Shown piece by piece: positions 11,735 to 23,300 of a stretch of 64,000 nt of DNA. The notes under the pieces are model-generated. The model did not search any database. It was not told the DNA's origin and worked only from the letters and a program-made list of their open reading frames with translations. The stretch is from Hymenochaete sp. R1. Lineage: Eukaryota; Basidiomycota; Agaricomycetes; Hymenochaetales; Hymenochaetaceae. Made by a program: the position numbers and the translations under genes. The stretch covers positions 186,001 to 250,000 of the forward strand of contig JAFREE010000002.1 of the NCBI GenBank assembly GCA_019400425.1, given 5' to 3'. How positions within the stretch are numbered: the first letter of the stretch is position 1; each line of letters begins with the position of its first letter.

Positions 11735-11942
11735 AGAAAGGTATTAGAAGGTTTTTAGCAACTTGATGTGGTGCTCAAGGCGTTGACTTTCGGCTATTTT
11801 GAGTAGGGAACGCACACTTATTATACAAATGACCAGCTCAGAAAAAGAATCGAAACCCGTCAACGTTCATTTGCATTGCCGTGTTTAAGAAAGCGCTCGT
11901 TGACGCGAGGCCATGTAAACTCGTCCGACCTGATACATGAAG

Positions 11943-13438
11943 TTAGTATTGGTTGACAAAAATGTCATTAACAAATGTCATTAGAAGGCACCTTATATAT
12001 CGATGGTTTTGTGCGACTCTTCCAAAGAAAAGTCTCCAGTTCTCCCAAATTCCCAGGTCATATATACTATCTTCCGACTGCAGCTGAATGATCTGCCTTT
12101 TCTTATTTCCTTCCTGAGGCACACATATGTAGCGCTCTCCTTTGTTGGACCTTGGAGTTCTGTACGAGTCTAACGTAGTGCGTCCTCCTGATATGTCCCT
12201 CACGGTAACGATGGCCATTACCTGACAATGAACGTTCGTAAGATTCCTTAATCCGGAGATCTTCATAGAAGGCTCGCCTACCAGAGAGAAACAGCTCAAC
12301 AGGATGGCTAAACAAACGACTGACAGTAGCACTAAGCTTGCCTTCTCAATGGAAGACCCTGGAGAGTTTCGACAGTTTTGAATATCCATTTGCTGGAGCT
12401 CGCAAAGCCCCAAAGCGGTACCGATTACCCATCTTCCGCCTGGTCCACCGAAGAATATCCAAGAATACCATCTGTTCCACCATTGTTCCTGGATCCATTG
12501 TGTTTCATGGGAGGTTTCTAGTGCTGAGGTGATCCTCGCGTAAAGGGGTCGGAAAATGGGATAAATAGCCACCAATGTTACGAACGGGGTAAGAAGCAAG
12601 ACGCCGAAGAAATATGGCAGGTTCGAGACCGTGATGCAAGCGCCGAGCTATAATAGAAAGTTAGTTTGTACCTCGCATCACAACTCGCATCTATTCTCAC
12701 CCATGGACAATGATGATCGAAGCCCAATCGACATAGCCCACAAAGAGAGCAGTGATGTGTCCTAGGCGGTTTCCATTTTCCATTGCAAAGTGCGTCCGCT
12801 TTTGTGCAATAAGCCAGTTCTCCCTGTTCGTTGAGACACTCATACGGGACACGAATGTGATCAATGTCGGGAGCTTTGAGGCTCAAGGTTGACGAGTTGT
12901 CCCATGACCGAAATCTTGAGAGGATCACCCGCAACAGACAGAGCAGAAGGAGGGCAAATGCAACACCCGTCACAAGAACATATACAGCTATGGCAACGTT
13001 AGTACATAGAACTCACGACTTTACTAAGTACTGACTTGCTGCAAGCACTCTGCCTTCCCGCTTTAATAGATAAGCACCTGTTCATTGCTTAGCAAACGTC
13101 ATACACATGCCGCAGTCATTCAGTGACTCACACCCAACCTCGGTCAAACTTATCGTCCATCCATAACTTCTCAATCCAATTTGAGATCCTTTTGGCGCAG
13201 ATAGCAAACTAGCGACTTACATCAATAGACAGATTAGCAGTTCCGGAAGTAGCAAGTCAATGAACTTTCGTACTGCTGCGACCCTCGACCGTCGTGTTTC
13301 TGACTGTGATTTTTTGATGGCAGGATTATCAGATGTCTCATGTGGTTTTGCCTGCTTAGCTCCTTCGCCTTGATTATTAGCGTTCACTCCTTGCTTTTTT
13401 AAATTCTCGGAAGTCCCGACCGGAAACTCGGAGGACAT
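11943..13438 (-). CDS. DHHC-type protein S-palmitoyltransferase
   Basis: Gene read from ATG 13438 to the stop at 11943. A charged N-terminus ([15 protein letters not shown]...) precedes two membrane helices ([15 protein letters not shown] and [19 protein letters not shown]). The cysteine-rich domain is complete: [17 protein letters not shown], then [11 protein letters not shown] with the DHHC catalytic motif. Two more helices follow ([15 protein letters not shown] and [17 protein letters not shown]). The post-helix motif reads RTTLDSYR in place of the usual TTxE-like element. Such enzymes attach palmitate to cysteines of cytosolic-face proteins at ER, Golgi or plasma membrane. The overall form is a four-helix fungal PFA-type transferase of about 400 residues, but I cannot assign it to a numbered Pfa. 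It is convergent with the GH45 gene. Confidence 0.87.
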
Positions 13439-15431
13439 TCAGATGGGAAGAGAAAGCTTAAGGTAAACCAGGTGAACTTCAAGTTAGCGCAGGAAGAAAC
13501 CACGAAATATCACATGACGAATATGAAGAGTACTAGTGGAAATTAACAATATTAATATTAATATTAATGCTTTGACTAGATTCGTGGTGAAATCTACAAT
13601 TTCCGACAGAGCTGTGGCCCGCCGATGCATTGCATGATATTCTAGCAGTATAAGTTAGTAAAATAAATAATGGTATCTTCTGGATTGATTGTATGGAAAG
13701 TTGTGAAGGGCCGCCAAAGCAAGCAAAAAAAGTCCCAGAAATTCACAGTCTGGGATGTCCTCCCTGGCCCGAAGGGAATCGGGTTGTGTCTTCTCTTAAG
13801 GTCATCGTAGCCACGTCCGGGGTTCCCAGAGCCCACTTTCACTTCAAACAAAGATTCGCCATGCATCGATTGAGACCTATACTTTCTTCTGAGTCCTGCT
13901 CCGCCGTTTCTCGACTGATTTGGAACAAATAGTCCTTATCTTAAAGCCACCTTTCTGAGCAGAGAACGCCGAAGAGCATCCGATATCACGAATGTTTGAA
14001 AGGTGTTTATAGGACATATACGCGCAGAAAAAAAGAATAAACATGTCCCTGTCTATCTTTAGCATATGAATGTCATATTATAGATTTAGATTCGCACCTT
14101 TTCGGGAGTTGAGGACATTGGACTCAAAAGAAATGCGTAACACTTGAACGCGAAGAAGAAAAGCAGGCTCTATCTGGAAGTAACTGGAAGTTCCGTTTAC
14201 CAGTTGGGTTCTTGGTTATCTGGAGAACATGAACTGGGACCCGGAACGTTAAGATTCCGATTCAGCTGGTTTCCCACCCATACGCCAAATGACGCCTTCA
14301 CCAATTCCGTTCAGCCATGGAAGGCCCTTTAATCGCCATGTCCATCGGGATGGGCACAGCAAAGGACCATTCAAACTGAACAACCCTGGCGTCTATTTTT
14401 ACGAAACGTGAGTAGCTACACCGGTCAGATTTTGAATTGCAAATTATAAGCACTTAGTAGTACTGGCTCTTTCGCCGCCCGCCTGAGAAAAATAGGAACG
14501 TCTGTCAAGCTGGAACCTTTCCGCCCCTAGAGCGGCTTCTGCGCTTCATACTTTGTACACACAATATCAGACGGAGTGTTTTCTTCTCTGTGCGGAGACC
14601 TAGACCAAATTTCGGATCCCACACGTCCCGTCTCGTGAGTTTATGTGTGCCAGTGCAATACGTAAGTCACAGATCACACAAGCGCCGCCGACCTTCCGGC
14701 GGGAAGCTTGTATCAATGCGTGTCAAGCTGAGAACCAAAGAAGCCTAGGTTGGGACAGAGCTGTGAGGGTTGTTTCTGTGTTTCTATTAACGTAGAAACG
14801 CACCAGTTCTCATCGTATCATCCTTGGCTTTTGGGAAAGTCACAGGTGCTATCAGAGCGGGCTTGGATCGTGGTTTTGTTAGCTGCCTTTTCAGCGATAC
14901 AATCGGTGCTCGATCTACAGGGGTCCAGATTTACAACAGAGGAAAATCTGAAGAAATCTGTTAAGAAATGAAGGGCTAATACTTACGCAGCGCATATGAG
15001 ACTACAAGTGTACGTGGGTCGACAAAATCTTCATCTTAAGCTTCATCTATCCAATGCTGGTTATGATGAGTGACCAACGTCAATTAAACTACCAGCTCAA
15101 GAGTGTGCCGTCGTGTGAGGTATTATTAAGGCAGATTTCCATGCATAGCGGCGAGTGACTGGCGAGGAAGCAGGCAGAGGATGCAACAGTGGGCAAGTGA
15201 AAGCATCATTCGCAGTACTGAGGTCCTTTCGTAGCTGAACTGGCTTCAAGTGAAGGCCGTCAAAGTTGAAGCCTGAAGAGACAACCCCCGGGCAAAGATC
15301 AACTATCTGTTACGTAATCAAAAAGTCCTTGTGTATTGGACGCGGCGACAGCGTCTCTCTAGACGTGCGTGCAATCGACTTTCGTTGTCAACTTAATTTG
15401 CAAGTGAACCACCATCACGACACCGAGCAAG
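13439..15431. other. Intergenic, no gene supported
   Basis: Two kilobases between the start of the palmitoyltransferase and the start of MKT1, so two promoters face outward here. Near 13543-13569 there is a short AT-rich run of repeated ATTAAT units. Reading frames are short on both strands and show no family motifs. No tRNA or snRNA signature was found. Confidence 0.5.
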
Positions 15432-18400
15432 ATGCCCATAAAGCACTTGGACAGTACGTTCTTACTCATATTAATATAGAGCTTCAAGTTGCTGACCTGG
15501 TGCATAAGACTACTTGACAGAGCGCAAGCACCTTCAGACTTTGCCGCTCTCGGTCCTCTCTGATTCACGCCTCGGCATCGACGCGACTTATTACTTGCAT
15601 ACATTGTTGGACCTTCCCCCTTCAAGGGAACCTCTACTAGCCGCCACTGGCGGCCCTCCTCTAGCCCTCGTCCAGCGCGTCGAGTCTGACCTACGTGTCC
15701 TCGAAAAGCTACGCATTAAACCGGTCTTCGTGTTCACCGGGCTCACACCGAACAAGAAAAGGCACAACCTACACCAAGAAAATGCAGATGCCGTGCGCGA
15801 CCGCCAGAATGCCTGGGGAAAGTATGAAAATGGCCAGGAGGATGCGGCGTTTAAGCTTTTCGAGGGGAGGGCGAATACAATACAGTGGGATATTTGGCGA
15901 ATGGTTCTTCGTATTTTCCGACACCGAAATGTCGAATACCTAGTCGCACCGTATGTATCATGGGCTCAGGTACGTCCTCGATGGTAAATATACGAGCTAC
16001 GACAGTTACTGACGAACCATGCCATATACATGCTTATTCTGTGACAGTTGATCTATCTCCAACGACATTCGAAGAGCTATATTCATGCCATTTACGGCCC
16101 CACGGAGACTCTGCTCTATCCGGGGGTAGATAAGCTTATTACGGCCATTGACCTATCTGCCTCATCTCCGACATTCAATTTCACTTCCAAACGGTCGTTC
16201 CTTCCCGAGCTCGGATTAACGGAAGAGCAATTCCTCGATACGGGTATAATGGTTGGATGTGAACACAGCCAGCCATTTCCACCCACAGCACACGACGGAG
16301 CGTTTAAAGCGACTGTGGAAATGGTCAAATACTACAAGAATGGCAATGCAGCCATCAGCGCATTTGCAGAGCATCCTGGGGTGAAGCATGTGGGATACCA
16401 TGAACACTTCGCCAGAACCCGCAGCATGATCAGGTATTCTTTGATTCTTAACTCGGAAGGAACGGTGCAACCGCTACCCATAGCTGTCCCGAATCCCCCT
16501 ACCAGCGGTCCTCCCCACCATCAATTAACTCCGGCCGACATTCCGTCAGATCTCCATGAAATCTTCTCGAACCGACTCCCAGACGAAGTCTATTTTTACC
16601 TGTCTAGGGGCTTACTGAGCCCACAACCTCTTATGTGGTTGACCTCAGGCCAAATCTTGGAGCCACCCCCGTTGGATAATGGGGAGACGACTGAGTATCG
16701 CCGATTCGTGAAGGAAGTAGTAACGGATGGGCAGACAGGTCCCCGTGCGACCGCAATTGCCCTCATCAGCAATGTTGCGAACAGCTTCTGGTCATCTAGG
16801 CGTGTGCAAGGGTGCTTCTGGTTCGACCCTCCATCGAATGTGCAAGGCGGCCCGAGCAATCACCACAAGTCTATCAATCACAATTCACCACAGACTGCAC
16901 AATTGGCAGAACGCGTAGCAGGCTGGCTCGTGCCTTACGCAGTCGTGGAAGAAGAACTGCGTCGTCAAAATGTGAGAACGGATGTTGAATTGCCTGAATA
17001 GCTCGTTTTACTGAAGTTCTCATGACAGTCTGCGACTATTGACTTCGCCCTTTGCTTAGGCGCTACGGCGACTGAAAAACTAGCCGCGAGGACGCGGATT
17101 CGGAAGGACAAAGGCATCCATGGACCAGATCAAGCATCGTTGGAAAAGAAAGACGAGGCTGTTGCTAATGTTATCTGGCGTTTCCTCGAACTGCGCGGGT
17201 CCGTGTTCACGTATGCACCGATATTGGCGTGTTAACTGACACTCTACATATTTGGGCTGTGCCTGTTGCATCTCCGAAATCGTGATTTATCCTTTAGATT
17301 CCTCCTTAACTCTCACACTCATGGACCGCTCGCGAGAGCCATGCACGCCGCGATCAAGCTGGCTCGACTCGTGGACAAGTTCCAGGACCCATTGTATTTG
17401 TTCCTCGAGCTTGTCAGGGCTGGGGTAATGCATGGACATTTGTGGTCGAACCGACCTTTCAGCGGCGGACCTAGCTTCGGAACCGGTGAGTTTCCATCCG
17501 TTCGTTCGCCGTGTGCCCAATCTAATTTTACATTTTCTCTCTTTAGATGATGAGAAGCAGTGTATGTTATTGGTGATGAGAGTGTTGAGTATAGTACCAC
17601 TAAATTCCAGAGTAAGCCAGTTCCGCCGTGTCATGGGAGAATCTTGCTGTTTCCCCCGGAGTTATCGCTACGTATGCTAACTGAACCGTTCTTTTCTTGG
17701 ATGTCGGCCCCGCTGTGCGCCTTCTGCGTTCCGTTCCGTCTATCCCGTTGACACTCACAACTGTTGAACTCAGCCACAAGCCTGGTCCGCTCCATTGTCA
17801 CGAGAGTTGCTTGTGTTCAACTCGTTCGTGAAATCACTCACACGGGCGCTTCGTACGTTACTAGAAGTAACGTCTCTCAACATGTTCCTACGCGGGGACT
17901 CAAAGCGAAGCCGGGACGATCTGCTAGACATTGCATTGTCTCTGCCGTTCCAAGCCGATGTAAACACGGGCTTTGGTATCCTCGCAAAAGTTTATTTGGA
18001 CGCTCTCACGCATATCAACAACCGACAATGCGTGCGGGACGCTAATGCAGAAGGTGTACGCGAAGCAAAGCAGTTGGCCCTCGAGATCTGCGAGGAAACG
18101 TTCCCTGGGGTGAAGAACCCGAAGGGAGAAGTGGAACGCGGGTTCCGGTTCTGGGACTGCGTGAGTGTTTTTCACAGTCTAATTTCCAAGAAAAGCAGGT
18201 GATCTGATCTGTCGTGTTCTTCCCGTCGTTCTTCCGCGTTGACCCCATGTTTGGGTACGTATTTTCTCATGGGACCCGCACTTCCCTTGGGTCCGGTATT
18301 TGGTTCTATTTTATCGTCGTGACCACGTTCCCGGCTGGATGATTGCTGTTTTCAGGCGCTTGCTGCAATGAGGCTGATGCACAGCGAAAAGGCAGTTTTG

Positions 18401-18460
18401 CCTGAGCTTAGTGAACAGTTTGAAGCAGCAGAAGCGTGGCTGCGGCCGATGAGGCCATGA
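15432..18460 (+). CDS. MKT1: Mkt1-like post-transcriptional regulator (XPG/FEN-like fold)
   Basis: Starts MPIKHLD at 15432 and, after a short intron, continues RLGIDATYYLHTLLDL, the N-terminal block of the XPG-like domain of Mkt1. Later blocks are KPVFVFTGL, VEYLVAPYVSWAQ, YIHAIYGPTETLLYPGVDK (internal XPG-like part), GIMVGCEHSQPFPP, DEVYFYLSRGLLSP, and the C-terminal Mkt1 domain from FALCLGATATEKLAART to EAAEAWLRPMRP. In yeast, Mkt1 lacks nuclease activity and with Pbp1 controls translation and stability of certain mRNAs, including HO and mitochondrial protein mRNAs. The 57-bp intron after RRQN uses the acceptor before SATIDF. The last intron is long for this locus (18161-18355, 195 bp) and joins FWDC to ALAAMRLMHSEK. 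The protein is about 700 residues. Confidence 0.85.
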
Positions 18461-19264
18461 GGAAGGGGAAAGCATAGCAGGGGCTGGGTCCGTGAGTGGG
18501 ATTCTGAGTGTGCACATATCGAATGGATCCCTGTCAACCAGGGGTGGCATCCGGGTTGCTTGCAAAGAAGGGGATATTGTTAGGTCATTGCATTTCTGAA
18601 ACTGAATGGGTCCGATGTTCGTGCGTCCCGACGGCGCAGGAGGGTACGGAAGGGGGATGAAGTTACGTGTGGGGTGGCGTTGTCGTTACTTGCTTTCGTG
18701 TTCTCCTTTTTTCTTTTTACTTCCATTACTTTTCTTGTGGTCTGGCCGAAGCCAGCTGTTGTTTGCGTATCGAATTGTTGTTGAACGATTAATTTGGACG
18801 CGGGAGGAATTCGGAGAAAAGGAGGTGAGCAGCAGGGCTCATGGGATGTGAGAGATTGGAGGATGAGCTGGCTTGGCTTGAGAGAGAGGACTTTGCTTTG
18901 ACTGAAATTGCAGGGACAGAGAAATGGAAATGGGACTGGAACTGAGCTGCGGGACCGACTTGAGTCCCAAGGTCCCAGGAGAGACCGAGACCATCGCGAG
19001 AGACTGGATGAAATTTCCGACCAGAAAAGGGAATATTGCAGAGTGGGCGGAAGTTCCGAGCGAAAAGGGAAATGAATTGATCGGCAACCCAAGGCGAACG
19101 CGCTAACCTAACCTGACGAGAAAGAGTTTTCGTTTTTAAGGAGCCTCACTTCAACTCGCCTCGCTCCCGCTCCCTCCCTACGTTCATCCCCCACTTCCGC
19201 GCAGCTCTTCTCCGTCGTCCATCCACCCCGCCATCTTCTCTTGCGGACAACACAACACCTCTTC
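18461..19264. other. Intergenic, MKT1 3' end and promoter of zinc-finger gene
   Basis: 804 bp. The right end (19140-19260) is pyrimidine-rich, as is common just before basidiomycete start codons. No other feature could be supported. Confidence 0.5.
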
Positions 19265-20311
19265 ATGTTCAACAACGATTCAAATACGTCTCTCGTCATG
19301 GTTGGCAGCAGCTCCTTCCACCCCCCGCACAACGCACAGGGCGCATATAAGCCGTCCCCAAGCGCCTCGCATTCCCCGTACAGCTCCGGGTTCCAATCGG
19401 CGCCTCAACATGATTGTTATCTATACCAACAAAGAAAGATCGAGATTATCGAGCTCGTCGAGGTACCCCCACCCTCACGGAAACTTGGCTCGATCCCTTG
19501 TTCGAGCACCGCGTCCTCCAGCTACGCGTCGACGTCCTCATCCTCCGAAGACGAGGAACTCGAATCCTACTGCTCTTCCGAAGAAGACTCTGAAGAAGAA
19601 CAACCCGTCATGAAACAAGTTATCACAAACTCGTTTAGCGCACGCATGCGTAGAATAGAACACTGGCGGGATGCCTACGCGAAGGCCGTTGGCGCAGAAT
19701 TTGGTACGCACTCTTTTCTCGCACTTGTACGCGTTCGTGTCAGCTCATCACTTGAACCACGTTTGTGTTTTTTCACGTCGCAACCGAAAATAGCGCCCTC
19801 ACCTGCCCGCCTAAAGCGCAAAAGTGAAGAAGGGAGCGACGAAGAGGATGACACGGTATGTCAATTTTTAGCTTGTTCCCTCTCTTGAACAACCTCCCGC
19901 GTCTTGCATCCCCATCTCGCCCGAACATGAGCTCCTGCCGCCGCTTGCTCCCATGCTAAATTTACTCATCTGCTGCCACGCTCTGCCATCTCATCACATC
20001 CCTTCATCTTCTTGTTCTTCTGCTTTGCTTCCTTTTCATGTCCCCTGTTCATCTCCAACGTGTGAACCAAGCTAACCTGTCCTTCTCTTCGCCTCTCCTC
20101 AACATAGGCCTCCAGATCCTCCAAGCGTTCACGACACAGCTCGCTCTCCATCCCCACCTCGACGTCTACCGCTACCTCGGTCCGCTCCGTACATAGCTGC
20201 TCTGCGTGCGACACCTGCTTCCCCGATCGTGGAAGCCTTCGCAAGCACGGCTTTGACCCTCACACGAACGAGGCGTGCAGAGCGGCTGTCGAATACGACC
20301 TTGAGCAATGA
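19265..20311 (+). CDS. Small acidic Ser-rich protein with one C-terminal C2H2 zinc finger
   Basis: Three exons: 19265-19703, 19794-19855 and 20108-20311, about 235 residues. The ATG at 19265 is the first in frame. The N-terminal half is Ser/Pro-rich, then comes an acidic-serine block (SSSSEDEELESYCSSEED) and a helix with RMRRIEHWRDAYAKAVG. Exon 2 encodes a basic and acidic patch (LKRKSEEGSDEEDD). The last exon carries one finger with canonical spacing, C-x2-C-x12-H-x4-H (CSACDTCFPDRGSLRKHGFD plus PH), and the chain ends at YDLEQ. It may be a DNA-binding regulator. A single finger plus long disordered segments is a frequent pattern for agaricomycete lineage-specific regulators. The second intron (252 bp) is long relative to its neighbours. 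I cannot name an orthologue. Confidence 0.68.
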
Positions 20312-23300
20312 TCTCCTGTCTATGTGGAAACCTTATCTTCCATTTCCCTCGACTCCGCTGCTGTGTATCCTTGGCATGGGCCAGTCCGCGAGCGACCAAG
20401 AGAAAATAGCAACTGGTACTTCTTGCGCTTTGGCTCTTCGTTCATCGCGTTGCGTAACGGAGCAGGCCGTTCTCACACTAGCCCATCGCGGTGATTAGCA
20501 TCCGGCTTTGCGTTCTGTCCATCCAGTTGCTCAAATGCTCTCGCCACGTCCAAAAGCCGCACTATTGAGAATTTTTTTCGATCGTTCCGCCACTCGCGGC
20601 CGGGAATCTTGATGACCTCCGAGAGACCTCACCAGGCGACTACATCTCCCGATGTTCACTCTCATCATTTGTTGCTTTGGACCGTGTGAACGAGTCGGGA
20701 CCACCAGAACGAAAAATTCATACGAATCGATGCAAACTGCGCAAGTGGAGAGCCACAACTCGATGCGACGCTATCTCGCCGAATTCACGGCTGATCGGAC
20801 CCAAAGAATATATTTTGACTTCCCTCCGAACGGAGAACAGTTGCGTCAGCATCGCTCCTTGCCTATTTGTTTTCCACGCGAGGATGGGATCAAGTCTTAT
20901 TGGAATTTCATTTCCCTTCTGAGATGCTCGTCATCAGTGATGGTGGCTACTAGGAAGAATGGGGGAAGGAGAAATGGTCAGCGAGGAGTGTGGGATGCGG
21001 ACGTTCGCAACGGTCGATGCCTTCTTTTTCCCGCCCGCGCATTCACCCATCTTTGGTACTTTTTGTCGGGACGGCAACAACTGCTACTGCTACTCCTGGA
21101 CTTGTATCGAGGGGGGACGGGGCGCTCGCACTATGGGCGCACAAAGAAAGAAAAGAGTCTTCTCTTTCACCCACGATGGAGCCGGCGTTACGCAAAATAA
21201 CAATTTATTAAAATTTTATGTGCTCTGGTGGGAGCGTAATGGTGGTGGTAGCCTCTCCTCTTCTCTAGAGGGGACACACCCTTCCTCGTGTACTACGCAT
21301 GACATGCTTTCTTATAATTTTGCTACAGCATCTTTTTTTGTAATCGTTCGCCACCCTTCCCCTACGCGTGTTCCCTGCACATGGTTTTCACAGCACGACG
21401 CCGTCTTTTGTATTTCACTTCTTCTTACAAGGGCTCCAGAGCCTCATTCCCCGCTTGCTCATACTTCCTTTTTTCATTTGCAATTTTTACTGAATTGCGC
21501 CGTTCTCACCATCTATTTCATTTCAGAGCACTGCACCGTTCTTTTTAACCTCTCAGTCACTCCATTTCAGACAGTTTGAGAATTTCAACATCCATTGTAC
21601 GAGAAACCCGAATGTATTATCATCTCATCATCACGATCACTGACGATTCATCCCTCTCTTCTTCCCCTTTTTCGCCCAGCGCTCCACCACATGACCGTAC
21701 TGTGAGAATGCGCACCATCTAACTACTTACTTCTTACTAGTACATACTACAAATAAATCACCTTATTATCTACATTCGTCATACTCTACACCATCGTACA
21801 TGTAATTACAATGTCAATCGGACCGTTCGTGCGCCCTATATTACGCCGCTCTTCAAATCAAGCGTTATAGATTGTTCTTAGTACTCTACGATTTATGAAT
21901 CTGAGCACGCCTATCGATGGAGCAAACTTGTAGACTTGGCCTCTATTGTGCCACCGGGACAATGCGCCACCGTACCGCCATACTGCCTTATGGCGAGCGA
22001 CACTTCGGAAGGCGTGAGAGATCTGGGACACTAAGGCAGACGTTCCCTCGTGAAAGGGCTTGAACTTGGATGCGGTTCTACGCGCATCATCATAGATAGA
22101 GTGGCACAAGATGGCATATGCACTTCCTGATGCGCAAGGCCTTTGAGAAATTTTTAGAGGCACCATGATGATGATACGGGCCATACGAGCACTGGCATGC
22201 GAGGGTTGCCAGAAGCTTTCGTTTCTCTTCTTGTCTTCATCTTTCCGTCATTAGCAGCAGTACGTACTGTGTTACAAGATAGCGGTATCCGTGTACTTGA
22301 TGCTGTGGACACGTATACGCAGATGTCCCACCGACTCGGGGTAGCATGCGTTCGTGTCATTGATACGCCTTTCCTGCCTTGCGATTCATGCATATGCTTT
22401 GAGGCTTCAAGTTTATGGATAGGCGAGGCTGGTCTTCTCCCGCGCTCCCAGCCTCAGGCAAGACAAGAACCTCGATCATCCTTGCATCTTCGATGAATTG
22501 GGCCTTCTTACGCGTCGAGGCCTCCCATACCGAAATTATCTCCCCATCAATTACCATTACGAGACGTCTTATTCGAGATATAGAGACGCGAGGGTCGACA
22601 ATCGTTGATCTTATTCAAGGTATTGATGCAAATGTAAGTGAAGATGCCCGCTTTCTTCGCTGGCGAAGCTCGGAATCTTATGGGACTGAGTGGGTATGGA
22701 TGATGCGAGGCAAGGAGTTGATATGAAGTTGGATGGATGGAGGTTGGACGCGTCCCACGAAACTATCGGTTCGACGGGTGCTTCAGGTGCTTCATCCCGA
22801 GTCGGCGCGCTTGTCCGCATACTCCGCACTTGCAAGATTGCGCAGCTCGAACCTTCAGCTCCTCGTCAGATGTAGATGTACATGATGTGATGGATGTGTC
22901 CAGCCACCACCACACATCACATTCAGAGTTTCGTTTGTTATAACAAGCTCTATATGACGCGTAGTCGTGGCGTAACTCATGTTTGTCCACGTCTGCACTT
23001 TCCGTCGTATTTTTACACGCCAAGACGCGTACTGTGCGGACAAAGGGACACAAGGCGCACGAAATCCGCCGCTTTCGACCTGCTTTTCGCAAAACAAAGG
23101 GTACCGGCGGGTGACTGCGCTGCACAGTCAACATCCGAGGTTCCGAGATCCGGATCCCGAGACGTGATGGTCCAACAGCTGGGGTATGAAATGAACCCAA
23201 TTTGTCTTGAGACCAAACGGAAAAATCCTGGTTTTCTCGACTGCGACGAAGAAATTCCCTTTTTTTGGCTCAAAAAAAAGTCTCGGTTCCGAATGAACCT

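Noticed and set aside
18161..18250. Apparent premature stop (TGA) in MKT1 after FWDC
   Set aside because: The stop lies inside the 195-bp intron. Splicing 18160 to 18356 restores the conserved C-terminus.
20650..21580. Frames of 180-206 codons on the plus strand
   Set aside because: They overlap each other, are low-complexity and pyrimidine-driven, and show no motif or splice structure; more likely untranslated sequence.
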